Positions 21,601 to 35,853 of a stretch of DNA of 64,000 nucleotides are shown in pieces. Below the pieces are notes generated by a model that saw only the letters and a list, made by a program, of their open reading frames with translations, did no database searches and was not told the DNA's origin. The position numbers and the translations under genes were made by a program. Every line of letters starts with the position of its first letter. Position 1 is the first letter of the stretch. Origin of the DNA: Cydia pomonella (lineage: Eukaryota > Arthropoda > Insecta > Lepidoptera > Tortricidae); contig NC_084729.1 in assembly GCF_033807575.1 (NCBI RefSeq), forward strand, positions 8,680,001 to 8,744,000. The letters run 5' to 3'.

Positions 21601-24600
21601 GTGACTCTTGTGTGCCGTTATTGACAATATATATAATTAGTGTGGAAACTAGCTGGTTTTACTTCTCTCATTAGGCTAGTTCACCACATAATTGGTGACC
21701 CCGACGTGATTACGGACAGTTGTGTAACGGACATTTTTAGATATTACCGTGTAACCGGTGTGACGGCCATTTTTGAATTTTAATTTATAACAAACGTTTG
21801 TATTTAAAACTTTTACATACTTTATTGAGTTTTATATTTAAACAAGCATTACGCTTTCAAGATTTTGAGTACAGTTTCAAGTTTAAAATAGACCTTTTGA
21901 ATTTTAAGTTCAAAATGCCTAATGGTAATCAGGGCGCACCTGAGGTGACTGTGCAGGTCCCTGGACCGGGGGCCAGTTCCAGTGAGTCATCCGTTAGCCA
22001 CATAAGTGTTAAGCCACCGCCCTTTTATCCGGATAAGCCGACTATGTGGTTCGCTCAGCTAGATGGCCAGTTTACGTTGACAAAGATTACGAGTGACACT
22101 ACCAAGTTTTATCATGCCATATCCGTTTTGGAGTATAAATACGCGGTTGAAGTTGAGGATATTATAACCAACCCGCCGGCGAGTGATAAATATGGCACCC
22201 TCAAGAGGGAACTCATAGCTCGTTTGTCAAGTTCTAAGCAGGAGCGTTTAAAGCAGTTGATGTCGAAAGAGGAGCTCGGTGACAGGAAGCCGAGCCAGTT
22301 TTTGCGGCATATTCGGAGTTTAGCGGGTGCAGATTATCCGGATGATTTTATTCGCCATTTGTGGATGAGTCGATTACCTACAGTGTTGCAAAGCATAGTC
22401 GCTTACCAGGATAATTTGCCCTTGGACACCGTGGCGCAGATGGCGGACAAGGTGCATGAAGTTACCCCGCCCGGACCTGGTTATCAGGTGGCTGCGGCGT
22501 CGTCATCAAGCGTTCCTGGTTCCATGATAGACCAGTTGCACCAGAAAATTGACGCGTTAGCGTCAAGGCTTGACGCGATGTCCACCTCCCGGGGCCGTCA
22601 GGGTCAGCCCCGGTCGAGGTCCCGCGGCAAGCCACGTAATCGTTCCAGGAGCCGGCCGCGAGCTGGCAAGCCCAGCGGCGACGGCCAGCGCCTGTGCTGG
22701 TACCACTACAAGTATGCGGAAAAGGCAGATAAGTGCATTCCCCCTTGTGCGTATTCAAAAAACTAGTAGATCGGTCGCTCGTAGCGGCCAGTGAAAGTGT
22801 TCCAGTGTCAAAGCGTTTATTTGTTACTGACGCTAAAACAAAAGTTCAGTTTTTGGTGGACACCGGGTCCGATCTATGTGTTTATCCGGTTAGCTTTTTG
22901 CGTGCGCAACGACGTCATATTAAGACTGATTATGAACTTTACGCCGCAAATAATACTACCATTAGTACTTATGGCTGGCTTACCTTGTCGCTTGATTTTA
23001 ATTTACGCCGTATGTTTTGTCGGCGCTTTGTAATCGCTGATGTGAGCAAACCTATTATCGGAGTGGATTTTCTCTCATTTTATCATTTACTTGTCGATGT
23101 TCGTTATGCTCGTTTAGTCGATGGAATAACTTTGCTCTCATCAGCCGCTGTAGATGCTTCAGCTTGTCCTTACCCCAAAATCAAAGTAATTTCTGGTAAT
23201 ATGCCGTTTCACACCTTACTTGAGGAATACCCGGACATTATTAAGCCTGCCGGTAATCCTCAGGAGCGTAAGTGTAAACACCAGACGCAGCACTTTATTA
23301 AGACTACGCCAGGTGCGCCTGTATTTTCAAGGCCACGGCGTTTAGCACCGGATCGCCTCAAAATTGCGAAGCGGGAATTTGAGGATATGGTGCGCTCGGG
23401 GATTGCGCGACGATCGGAGAGTCCTTGGTCGTCTCCGCTGCACTTAGTACCTAAAAAGGACAATGGCTGGCGTCCTTGTGGCGATTATCGCGCTCTTAAC
23501 GCACGGACTGTCCCTGATAGGTACCCAGTGCGGCACATCGCTGATTTCTCGCATAACCTTTTTAAATGCAAGGTATTTAGCAAGTTGGATTTAGTGCGCG
23601 CATATAATCAAATTCCCGTCGCGCCCGAGGATGTTCCGAAAACGGCAATCACGACACCTTTTGGACTTTTCGAATTCCCATTTATGAGTTTTGGTTTGCG
23701 CAATGCGGCGCAAACATTCCAACGGTTTATGGACGAAGTCCTTAGGGGTCTTGATTTCTGTTTTCCGTTTATCGATGACGTTTTAGTAGCCTCTGCCAAT
23801 GACTCAGAACATGAAGCCCATTTACGAGCGGTTTTTGAGCGTTTCAATGACCATGGTATATTGCTTAATGCTAATAAATGTGTATTTGCGGTACCGGAAG
23901 TAGAGTTTTTAGGTTACCTGGTTTCGTCGGAGGGTACTAAGCCTATAGGAGCTAGGGTGAAGGCTATTCAAGATTTTCCTAAGCCTAAGATGATTAAGGA
24001 CCTGAGGCGTTTCCTAGGGGCACTAAATTTTTACAGGCGGTTTATTACCGGTGCTGCTAAATTACAAGCTCCTCTCCATGCACTACTAAGTGGTCCAGGG
24101 GTGAAGAGCAACAGCCCGGTTGTCTGGACTCCAGAGTCAGAGGAGGCTTTTAATGCTTGCAAGTCAAGTATTGCAAATGCCGCTCTTTTGGCGCATCCAG
24201 ACCCTTCCGCTCCCCTAGCGGTGGTTACAGATGCTTCAGATTTCGCCATTGGTTCTGTCATCCAACAACAGGTCGAGGGACATTGGCAACCATTGGGATT
24301 TTTCTCTCGCAAGTTGACACCCGCTCAGACGAGGTATAGCACCTACGATCGCGAACTTTTAGCCATTTATGAGTCAGTGAAGTATTTTAGATACATGATC
24401 GAGTTGAAACCGTTTTTTATACTCACTGACCATAAACCTATAGTCTCCGCTCTTAAAAAATCCCTCGATTCGTGTTCTCCGCGGCAATTCCGGTATTTAG
24501 ATTTTATTTCACAGTTTACGTCGGATATCCGGTATATATCAGGTGAAGAGAATGTCGTCGCGGACTCGCTATCGAGGATTGAGGCCATCACAGATGGACT

Positions 24601-27600
24601 TGACTTACAGATTTTAGCTTTGTCACAGGCTACGGATACAGAGCTTCGGGACTTAATCGATGGCGGTTCATCTCTGAATTTAGAAAAAAAATCATTTGGA
24701 TCGGTCAAGTTATTTTGTGATGTATCCCGGCCAGCCCCGCGTCCCTTCATTACATCAGAGTTCCGGAAGCAAGTTTTTGATTCCCTCCATGGACTCAGTC
24801 ACCCTAGCGCTAGAAACACTATCAGGTTGGTGACTGAGCGTTACGTGTGGCCAGGGATTAAGAAGGATTGTAGGATATGGGCGCGAGCGTGTATTCCGTG
24901 CCAGCGCTCTAAAGTTTCACGCCACGTGCATGCCCCGGTTCATGATTTCAAGCCACCTACTGGTAGGTTCTCACACGTTCACGTCGATCTAATTGGCCCT
25001 ATGCCTGTGTCGAACGGTTTTAAATACTGTCTCACGGCTGTAGATAGGTTTACGCGTTGGCCTGAGGCAGTACCGTTGTACGATATCACGGCGGAAAGTG
25101 TTGCCAAAGCTTTCATTTCGACGTGGGTGGCACGTTTTGGCTGTCCTCAGAATGTTACTACTGACCGAGGCAGGCAATTCGACTCCAATTTATTCCGGCA
25201 GATAGCAACAATGACTGGGTCTCGTCACTTGCAAACTACTGCGTATCACCCGGCCGCGAATGGAATCGTGGAGCCGGGCAAGACTTTGACCCTTGCCACT
25301 TGGAACCAGTTGGGGGCTGGGCCTCCATTTTAAGCTTTTCCTTGTCCATCGTTCGGCATGCCTCTCCTTTTTTGCCTAATATGTTTGTTACTACACTGTT
25401 CTTTCTCTGTGGTCCAGAGTTAGACTAATATTATTAGTCCACGAACTGTAAAATCGTATGGGTTACCATGGCAACATCCTAATAATAGCAGTGTGAAGTA
25501 ATAATATTAGTCGAATACCATTCGAGAAATGAGCCCCTGTAGTAATATTACAAGTGCGCTTGCATTAATAGGGACAAAGATAATTGAGAAGACCAAGAGT
25601 GCTCACTCCATACAACGGTTGTTACCAAAAATACTATTATTTTCGTAGTCTACATCTAGCGTCAAGTAGCGGAACTCTCAGTACTGCTTCACGATAATAG
25701 ATGTCGCGGCAAACAAAAAGTCTAATGCTCAACGATTTTACGCTAATATTGTAACTAGAGTAACCGGAACTCAATTTTTAACTCCTACGCTTATTCTGGT
25801 TATAATATTAGCTGAAAATCTTTGATTTTTTGTTTGCCGCGACATCTATGGTCGAGTAGCAGTACTGAGAGTTCCGCAACTTGACGCTAGATGTAGACTA
25901 CGAATATAATAGTATTTTTGGTAACAAAACCGTTATATGGAGTGAGCACTCTTGGTCTTCCTAATTCTCTTTGATAGGGATAACAAAATACAGATTTAGT
26001 TAACATTTGGTACATAGATAATATAAATAACATGGACAAACACATTCCCGTCATAATTTATAATTATGTGTGTGTTGTGCGTAGGAAGAGCAGTTGGCAG
26101 AGTTCGCAGCGCGCCGGGAGAGCAGGAACTACCTGGAGTCGCAGTTCAAGTGCGAGGAGTGTTATAAAGGGTTCGGGATGAAGCCAGCTTATGAGAACCA
26201 CATGCAGCGGCATAGTGCTGTGAGTCCCCTTATCTTATTTGCTGAGCCTCATATTACTTTTTCCAAATTTTTATTACAAGCTTTTTTTTACTTGCCCTGT
26301 TAATATGTATGTTAGTGTGGGTCAAAAAAGCTTTGGACACTAGGTGAACAATGTCAGCCTCATGGGTGCTTTCATAGTTCCTTACGCAAGGGAGAGATCA
26401 ATAAAGTGGTATACACTGATTGCTATGTCTGATAAAGGCTATGCCAACCAACAATTGATCTGTCCATTGTGCATGGAGCCCAAACTACCAAAAATTATTT
26501 TTCTCGAGTCCGAATTCCGGACGCAGCCCAACAACACGTGAGGCAAGTCATCAGGCTTCTGACAGTCTACACACAGTGGTGACAGTTTAACACTCATCAT
26601 ACATAGAAACTTGTTTTAGGGATGTGTCCAGACCGGACTCGGAAAGCGAGGTTGGTCAAATCTTGAAAGCTAAATTTGACTCACAGATTTCCGATTAAGC
26701 TGAAAATTTGCATACATATGTAAGTTGGGTGACTGCAATAGATAGATAGAATACTCTTTATTGGCACACCTCATTAAAAAGATACAAGAAAATAAACAAT
26801 TGATTGAATGTAGACGCAGACAGGCGGTTCGGCGGGGGGTTCTGATCTGATGATGGACACAGGAGATGGCCATAGGAACTTTGTTGTGAAACTAGGGTTG
26901 AAAAAACTCTGAAAAATTCCCGTTTTTTCTAAAAGCCATGTTTTTTTTTTAATTCGGAAAAAATGTCACTAAGTGTCTATATGTTTCCGATAAAATTGGA
27001 AATAAAAGAAAGAAACGCACTTTGAAAACAACTTGTGCTATTTTCCATTCATATTTAATCCATAGTGTAAGTAGCTACACCTGCTTAGTCGTGTGTTTTG
27101 TTATCCAAATGCTGGCAATCTTTCCCAAAAAAACTGAAAAATACGGAAAAAAACCATTTGATATTTTTGAGAATTTTTAACCCTAGATGAAACAACGCAA
27201 ACTAATTGTGGTTGGTGTTTTTAGAATTGTCTCGATTAGTATTTGTTGTCTGTGGTAAGAAAAGTACATTCAGTGATAAAAGCTTGTACCAAAAAAGTTT
27301 TTTTTTACCAAAATAGTTATTTACGATACAAGTGCAGAAATAGGAAATTCGTAACGAGTAGTGATAATTTAAAACACGACCTAAGGGAGTGTTTGAAATC
27401 GACACGAGTTGCGAATTACCTATTCGCACGTGTATCGTACAACGTTTTACAGTAAAAAAATGAAAATTTATTAATAACATTAGGTTACAGGTCGAGTTTA
27501 CATATATTTTTTTTATATCAATTATATACAGTGTACCTTTAAGTACATTATACATTAAATTTGTATGTCATAATTGTTTTTATTTATTACAGTTAATTTT

Positions 27601-30600
27601 ATTTAGGTACATCAACAATTTCTCTAGAAAAATATTCGTCTGTGTCGTAAAACGGTGATTTTAGTAACCAATATTTTAGGTACCAAACCAGTAAATATGA
27701 CCCTTTAAATTTTCGACATATTAGTTACATAATGTGCTAATTTACGCATTTATTAATTTTAGAGCATTGGTCCGTACTCGTGCGAGATCTGCCGGATGCG
27801 CTTCCCGAGGAACTGCAGGAGGAATCAGCACCAGGAGTTGCATCGGATGAAGGTGCTCTGCACGCTGTGCGACTTCGTCTCTAGGACCAAGTCAGTCCAT
27901 TACTTTTGACCACCCCCCTTTTCACCCCCGACATAGAGTGAGGGACATTACATGTTTGACCATTGTATGTGTGTCTATGTGTAGCACTGTAGCTTGTAAA
28001 CTGGTAAACCGGTTTGATGTTTTATGAAAATTGATGAACGGAAGGAGCGTTGGGGGATTTTTAATTGTTTTTCTAGCATCTTGGATATTTATTATAGAGC
28101 TAATTTCTAGTTCGTAGCCAAAGTTCGTAAAGTTGGCGCACGTGTACAGCACAAATGACCCTTCAAATTGTAGACATAAGCACGTAAAGTGCTTATTTCC
28201 GCACTAGTACTGTAATAGTACATTACGATACAAGCGCGAAAAATAGGAAATTCGAAACGAGCGGAGATAAATTAAAACACGACCGAAGGGAGTGTTTTAA
28301 ATCGACACGAGTTGCGAATTACCTATTCGCACATGTATCGTACAATGTTTTACAGTACATATGGCCCTTTAAATGTTCGACACAGTAACGTAATATGCTA
28401 ATTTTCGCACTAGTGCGGTAAAGTAGCACCATGTGTACTGTAATAGTTATTTACTATAGAAGTGCGCAAAGAAGGAAATTCGCAACGTGTAGCGATAAAT
28501 TAACACACCACTGAAGGGAGTGTTTTATATCGACACGAATTGCGAATTACCTACTCGCATATGTATCTTACAAAGCTTTACAGTACATATGGCCCTTTAA
28601 ATTTTCGACATAGTTACGTAAAAGAGGTATGGGCATTGTGAATGTCATCTCGCTCTGTGTGGTAGGGCACAGCACAGCGGATGTCATTCCAGATCTAGAG
28701 CAGAGCCCAACTGGGGAAGTACCTCCACCTTACAGAAAACAGCAGCCAAATAACACTAGACCCTACTCATAGTGTTGTGTTCCTGCCGTTGAGTAAGTTT
28801 GCCAGAGCTCAACGAGGGGGGAGGGTTAGGGTCGGCAACGCGCATGTCTCCTCTGGAGTTGCAGGCGGACATAGGCTACGGAGACTGCTTACCTTGAGGC
28901 GGGCCGTATGCTTGTTTGCCACCGACGTAGTATAAAAAAAAAAAGTAATGTGCTAATTATCGCACTAGTGCGGTAAATTAGCGCCATATGTACTGTAAAC
29001 GTAATTTGCATGGATATGTGCAGGTCCCAGGCGATGCTGCACCACGGCCTGCACGCGGGCCGCACCTACGAGTGCCAGCACTGTGGCAAGAGCTTCAAGT
29101 GAGTTTTTAGTCAAGTCTAAGTTCAAAGTTTGACGACCGGTTTGGCCTAGTGGGTAGTGACCCTGCCTATGAAGCTGATAGTCCCGGGTTCAAATCCTGG
29201 TAAGGGCATTTGTTCTTGTGATGAGCATGGATATTTGTTCCTGAGTCATGGGTGTTTTCTATGTATTTAAGTATTTATTAATATTTATATATTATATATA
29301 TCTTTGTCTAAGTACCCTCAACACAAGCCTTAATGAGCTTACTGTGGGACTTAGTCAATTTGTGTAATAGTTTGTACCTACAAAAAGTAAACCGACTTCA
29401 AATAGGATAAAATAAAATATTATCCTTTTTACAAGCTTTTATTTACTTTCACCTGACCGTTGTCTGTTTGTAATCAAATCTTGCAAGTTAAATTTGATCC
29501 ACTTCCCGGTTTCCGATTGAGCTGAAAATTTGCATACATATGTAAGTCGGGTGACAATGCAATATTATGGTACCATCGAGCTGATCTGATGATGGAGACA
29601 AGAGGTGGACATAGGAACTCTGTGATATAACAACGCAACCTAATTGTGTTTGGGGTTTTTAGAATTTGCTCGATGAGTATTAGTTGCCTGTGGAAAGAAA
29701 AGTACAGTCAGCGATAAAAGCTTGTACCAAAAATGAATTTTTTTCCAAAAACTTATTTAAATATATGCGTTACCAACTGATATGTTTGAAGGAGGTGCCA
29801 AGCAAAATTTAGAAGCATACCGTGATTTTGGTGCGATTCGATAAAGATGCGGCTTTATAAGTATGTACAATACGTTGGATTGCCTTACTACGACAGCAAT
29901 GAACATACTTTCTGTAGGTTTCTGTAGCGCAGTCCGTACTATGTTTGTCGGTATATTAGTATAAATCCAATGCGTTTATTTGCCGTCATAATTTTTAAAT
30001 ATCTATTTTTACTAATTTTCGAACTGTCCATAGCACGCAAGTGTGGAATTGAGACTGAATTATTTCCAGTCCATTATCCAGATAACTTCATTTCAAAATA
30101 TAAAACAATTCAAGGACCGTCTACAGGGCTTAAACTTTTTACCTTCATGCCAAATTTCACCTAAATCGATTCAGATGTTTAGCTGTGAAAGGGTAATACT
30201 ACAGTTTTAATGTGATTTATAGACAAAGCTGATTATTTTTGACCGGTACTGTTACTATTTGTCTTGGCACCGACTTCAAACATATCAGTTGGCAACACAT
30301 ATACTTAAAAAAACTTACTTTTTTATTTGATTTTATCCTTATTGAAGTCGGTTTACTTTTTTTTGTAAAAAGTTTTTATTTTACCATTTTTAGTTTAAGG
30401 GATTGTTAAGAGCTTATGAGTGACGCGTGGCGCATGAATAAAAATCACAATCATGTTTTACACTAAATTCGTTAACTTTAATAAATAATCAGGATTTTCC
30501 TCGAGTCTGTCTGGGAAATCATTTCTGCCACTACTCTAAATCTAGCCTCCGCCCCGCCACTGACCCAATCCCTCAACCCTCCGATCACTCAACCTCACAG

Positions 30601-33600
30601 CACATCAACCCCTGATCACTGAAACCCTTGACCCTGAACCACCAAACCTTCAACCGCCATTCCCCGACCCCTCAACCCCTAACCATTTAACTGCTAATCC
30701 TAACCCCCAATTCATCAACTTCCAACCCCCGATCACTCACCTCCTACCCCCCGATTCCGCAACTCTCAACCCCCCAGCCCCCGACCCATCAACTCACCGC
30801 CCCCTCAACTCACCGCCCCCTCAACCCCCTAACCTCTCAAACCCTGACTTAAGCCCCAACCCCTCAACCCCCAACCTCAGACCCCCGTCTACCTTCACCA
30901 CCACCGTCTACCTTACATAGCTCTCACACCTACCCCTCACCTCTTATTTCCAACACTACCTACGTCAAAATCATAATACACCCAATTATATGAGGGAAGT
31001 TCCACATATCGCCCGTTGTCTTCATAATCAGTAAGTAGCCTTACCACTTGCGTTTACTTCTATGCGTCTTGCTCGTACTGGCATCCTATATGTGCGAGCG
31101 AGATGAATAGAAAGTAAGTAATACATCCAATAATAAGAGGGAAGTTCCACATATCACCCGTTGTCTTCATAATCAGTAAGTAGTCTTACCACGAGCTTGA
31201 CACTGACATATTCGCTAGCGTAACTTACTTTCTATGCGTCTCGCTCGTACTGGCATCCCATTAGTGCGAGCGAGATGTATAGAAAGTAAGTTACGGACAG
31301 TTAGTTTTCAATGTATTTAATGAAAGATACTGCAATTGGTTTCAATATTATTAACAAATAAAAACGATGTTTTTTTGCTCCAGTCATGTGATGTATGGCG
31401 CTATTAATTTTAAAATAAAGAAACATCAAACTTAAGCATCTCTATGGCTTTTGTTTATGGTAAAATGTCGCCAGTGTTGAAAAACTAATGATAAATACTT
31501 ATTTTACAGGATTTGTCTATACCTATATATATAATATCGTAAGTTTAATTTATTTCAATAATAATTTAATATAATTTTTAGAGTAAGTCGTACTAACACT
31601 GTATGGATACTATGGACCAAGGTCTGAAATAAATGTTTTTTTTTTTTTTTTTTTATTATACCATCCCATTACTGGTGCCTGTTCCATTACAGGGATGATT
31701 ACTATTTTTTTTTTTGTTAGTAAGAGTACATCCTACCTGTCACACATGCGCATCATGCACCCCGAGGCCAACGTGGCCTGCGACGAGTGCGGCGAGGTGT
31801 TCGTCGGTCACCACGGCCTCAGAATGCACAAGGCGAAAACGCATGCCAAGGTAAAGTCCAAATCCCTTATGTACGATTTCCTTCGACCGGGCGGCGTCGG
31901 AGTGCATTGTAATTGAAATTATTTATTATGCCAGAGACATGGACATAAATACAAATAACTTTATTTTGTATGAAATATGGTACAAAAGTTACAATAAATG
32001 TTATTACAATATAGATGAATTTATGATCGATACTTTAACAAATTATGATTGACTTATAGAACTACCTATTATTTATTTTTTACTATTAATTAAAACTTAT
32101 AGAATATTATAAAATATAAGATAAGTAGTGAAAATGTAAAATATTTTTAATAATATTGCATGCGCTAGGCAGCTATAATTATTGTACGTCGCAAGACATG
32201 TTACAGAGAACAAAAATTGTTTATAACATCTGTATTCATTACCTGTAATGCACAATACATAAATAAATAAATAAATGATTCTAAATGATTCTAAATGAAA
32301 AGATGGTCAGAGAATATTATATATAACACTATAACACATATTTCACCAGCATCTGGCATGCAAAACACTTTAAAACTAAACATACAATTAAAACTAAGTT
32401 TAAACATATATTCATCGATGGAATAGAATGCCTTTTGTACGAGCCATGCTTTTAATTTCAATTTATACGTTTTGAAAGGCAACTGTTTGATGTTATCATC
32501 GTAAGGTGTTATAAATTGTTACACAAGGTAAGAAAGTACACATATCTCGCCAATAATAAGGGTATCTAAGGCATTTCTTAAGCTAATTATATATACAACA
32601 ATTCATAAGTATATTATTTACAACATAGAAATATTTTATATATTCCCACAGTTAACTATTTCAACAATATTTACACAGAATACCTATTTTAAAAATAGTT
32701 TAGTACTTACATAGATATTTACATTAATTTTCAAAATTGTAGAATATCAAAATTACCTACTTTACAATACATAAACTTAAACGATGAATTGTCACAATAC
32801 ATACTAAAAATGTCATATATAATAATAAAGTAACGATATCAGCATATTGGCTCAGTTTCATTGGTCGATATAAAGCGTGCGGGGACTCCCCGCAGGCGGT
32901 ATAGCGACTAGTGAAACTCATAAGTCGATAGTTCGGTCGATTAATATACGAAATTCGAAATTTAGATATCTGCCTCTCCATCGCTCGAATATGCAAGAGT
33001 GATAGAGAGGTTAGATAACGAAATTTCGATTGTCTTGTTTCGCGGTAGACCCTCCGATTATGATGGATTGTTGTAGTGGCGCCCCTTACGCAGAGTTTCG
33101 AGTAATATTCTCTATTAGCTAATAATAATTTGTCTTAACCTGTCAATTTGACTTATGTATTTGTAAGAAAACAATAAATAATTTGTAAAAAATAAATAAA
33201 TTGGTTATAAACACCTTTATAAATAAATCGTGTGGCGCGCGTTTTTAAATAAATCTTAAGCCCGTCACAGATGGAGAGATAAGATATATTAATATACCGT
33301 AAGATCCCGACAGATATCTTAGAGTAACGATACCAAAATATATATCGCTGTCTGTCTAGAACCTACGTTGTGAGAGAGCCGAAATATACCAAAATATATC
33401 GTAATATATCGAGCTATATGTCGCAAGGTATCATAAGATGCCTTGCGACAAGATACCAACATATATTATGGCTTCTTGTTTGGACTCTGTCAAATAGTTA
33501 GCATGTAAAAGATATCGTAAGATGCCGTATCTTACGGTATCTGTCGGTATGTTATCGCTCCGTCTGTGACGGGCTTAAGAGCAATTCTTAGCTGAGCAAC

Positions 33601-35778
33601 TTTTAAAATCTCGAATTTTTGAAGCTTTGTTTCTGTCGCGCTGCGGTGGGCGGGAGAGCGTGCGTGCGATAAGGACAACTGCAGCTCGGATTAAAATTCC
33701 CGCGTAAAAAACTCAAAAATCGAGGTTACGCTCTCTATTGTTTCCTCCCCCAAAACGCAACCAATCATCATGAAATTTTGGAAACTGCAAGAGGAAGAAA
33801 TAATCTATGCCGCTATGTTTTGATTTTTTGGATATTTGTTGTCATATTTGTATACTGCGCCTTTTTTGCAGCCAATTCAATTGAGCCGTTTTTTCGATTT
33901 TCGAGGCGCTGTAAGTTTCTTCAATAAAATAAAAAAATAATCCAAAAAAGAAAAATAAAACGGCACAGATGTTAATGATATTGATCTTATATGAAAAAAT
34001 CATTGCTCTAGGTTAAAAATCTAGGGAGGAAACAGTCGAGAGCGTTTGTATGGAAAAATCGCAACTAGGAATTCCTCTTATCCTTTTAAATGCCAGGTCT
34101 AACGTGAACCTTGTTGGAATGCACTAAGGTCGATATTGGTCTGCAGCCGCGCGTCAGTTGACAATTTTGGCGTTCAGAGTTAAAAATATTCGCGTTTGTC
34201 ATTTGTCGTTTTTAGAAAATCAAGTGCGAAGTATGCTCAGCGATGTTTGTGAGCTTAGCCGCTCTGGACAGACATACGGACACGGCCGGCGAGCATGAAG
34301 GCCTGCGGCCGTGCGAGCAGTGCGGCGAGAACTGTGCGAGCGAGGAGGCGCTACACAAGCATGCGGGGGACGCACATCCGACCGTGTCAACTCGATGTGA
34401 TGAGGTCAGTGCGAGATAGAACGAGTAGGTACGAGTTTTGTATAACTTCTACTCACTCTAATTTCTTTTCACCACACCAGCTGGTAAAGGTTCTCTTGAT
34501 TGTTCAAAAACTAATGAGAATATGCATTTTATCCACATGCGTGGCAAAGTAATAAAATAAACCTAGTTAATTTTTTCATTCGTTTTTTTTTTATAATTCA
34601 TTACTCGCGTGGGAACAATATAGGACTTTCTCCTTCAGTACACCTGCATGAAATAAGATCTTTTCACCGCACCAACTATAAATAATAAATAAATAAATAT
34701 TATAGGACATTATTACACAAATTGACTAAGTCCCACAGTGAGCTCAATAAGGCTTGTGTTGAGGGTACTTAGACAACGATATATATAATATATAAATACT
34801 TAAATACATAGAAAACACCCATGACCCAGGAACAAATATCCATGCTCATCACACAAATAAATGCCCTTACCAGGATTTGAACCAGGGACCATCAGCTTCG
34901 TAGGCAGGGTCTCTACCCACTAGGCCAGACCGGTCGTCAAAACTGGCCCTCTGATTGGGCAAAAACTGATGAGAATTTGCATTTTATCCACATTCGTGGC
35001 AAAGTAATCGAATTTTGAGTTGATTTTTTATGTTTGCTAGTAGAATTAACTTGATGATTTTAAATGAAAAATATTTAATAATATTCAAATTGAAGTAGTA
35101 TTTTCCTTACGCTGGTGTGGTAAAAAAAATTGTGTTTCATTCGTTGACAAAATTTCTTTAACCCTCGCAACGCTCGTGGTTCAATTTTGGAGTTTTTCGC
35201 TGGCTCGGGTATCAATATTAGCACGAGAGGTTAAACAACAACTTTGCCCCCTTACATCACAAATAACTATTGTATTAGAATTCCTAGCAACGAAAAGTAG
35301 TACCAGACATATATACTACATATAATGTCAGTAGTTGCACGTTTAATACTTAGTACCTGGGCGACCGAGCTTTGCTCGGTTATAACTATTTATTGTAATA
35401 TGGTGGTGTATAGGTGATAATCTTAACTACATTTTTTTTACTAAATTACACTTGTCTAAAACAATAAAAATTAAAAAACTATTTATAAACTTGAACATAT
35501 AAAAAAAAAGTAAAAGTTGGTCACCGGGCGAGATTCGAACCCGTAACACTCGTTTAGCAGTCCGCGTCTTAACCCGCTGGACCAGACGGACAGTGGCCGG
35601 CAATACGAAATTAGCGACCATATTCTGCGTCGAAAGAAAAACGCATGAAAACTCGAAAACACGAGTTTTCCCAAACATAAGACTAATCTAGATCGATTGT
35701 TTACCCCCAGAAACCCCCATATACCAAATTTCAGCAAAATCGTTAGAGCTGTTTCCGAGATCCCGGAAATATATATAC

Positions 35779-35853
<75 letters not shown>

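Larger units (their letters stand above)
21162..25333 (+). mobile_element. Ty3/gypsy LTR retrotransposon, 3'-truncated
   Basis: 5' LTR, primer site, gag and most of pol are present in the gene's orientation. Pol ends shortly after the integrase catalytic Glu, and no 3' LTR or polypurine tract follows. The last about 60 bp of the pol frame look like unrelated sequence joined on. Confidence 0.88.
21116..26084 (+). other. Gene B intron 3
   Basis: Nearly 5 kb, against 719 bp for gene C intron 3. The excess is a truncated gypsy element (21162 to about 25330) and a foldback element (25575-25973). Confidence 0.8.
27891..29023 (+). other. Gene B intron 5
   Basis: GCACTAGTGCG-type repeats in tandem (28145-28630) and a minus ACTACGTCGG copy (28628-28945) interrupting them; the last 20 bp match gene C intron 5 exactly. 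Confidence 0.65.
29099..31720 (+). other. Gene B intron 6
   Basis: SINE (29131-29370), a TIR element (29381-30365) holding a CTGATGATGG repeat, a C-rich low-complexity tract (30545-30930) and a local direct duplication (31005-31300). A poly-T of about 20 lies at 31636. Confidence 0.65.

Noticed and set aside
29970..30164. 64-aa ORF with hydrophobic start resembling a signal peptide
   Set aside because: Lies inside a TIR element and has no supporting homology that I recognise.
30545..30930. Interstitial telomere repeat
   Set aside because: Units are CCCCTCAAC-like, not the insect CCTAA/TTAGG repeat.
35522..35595. tRNA gene candidate (also 7395-7470)
   Set aside because: Boxes A and B are present but acceptor-stem pairing fails and the segment is the head of a repeated SINE.
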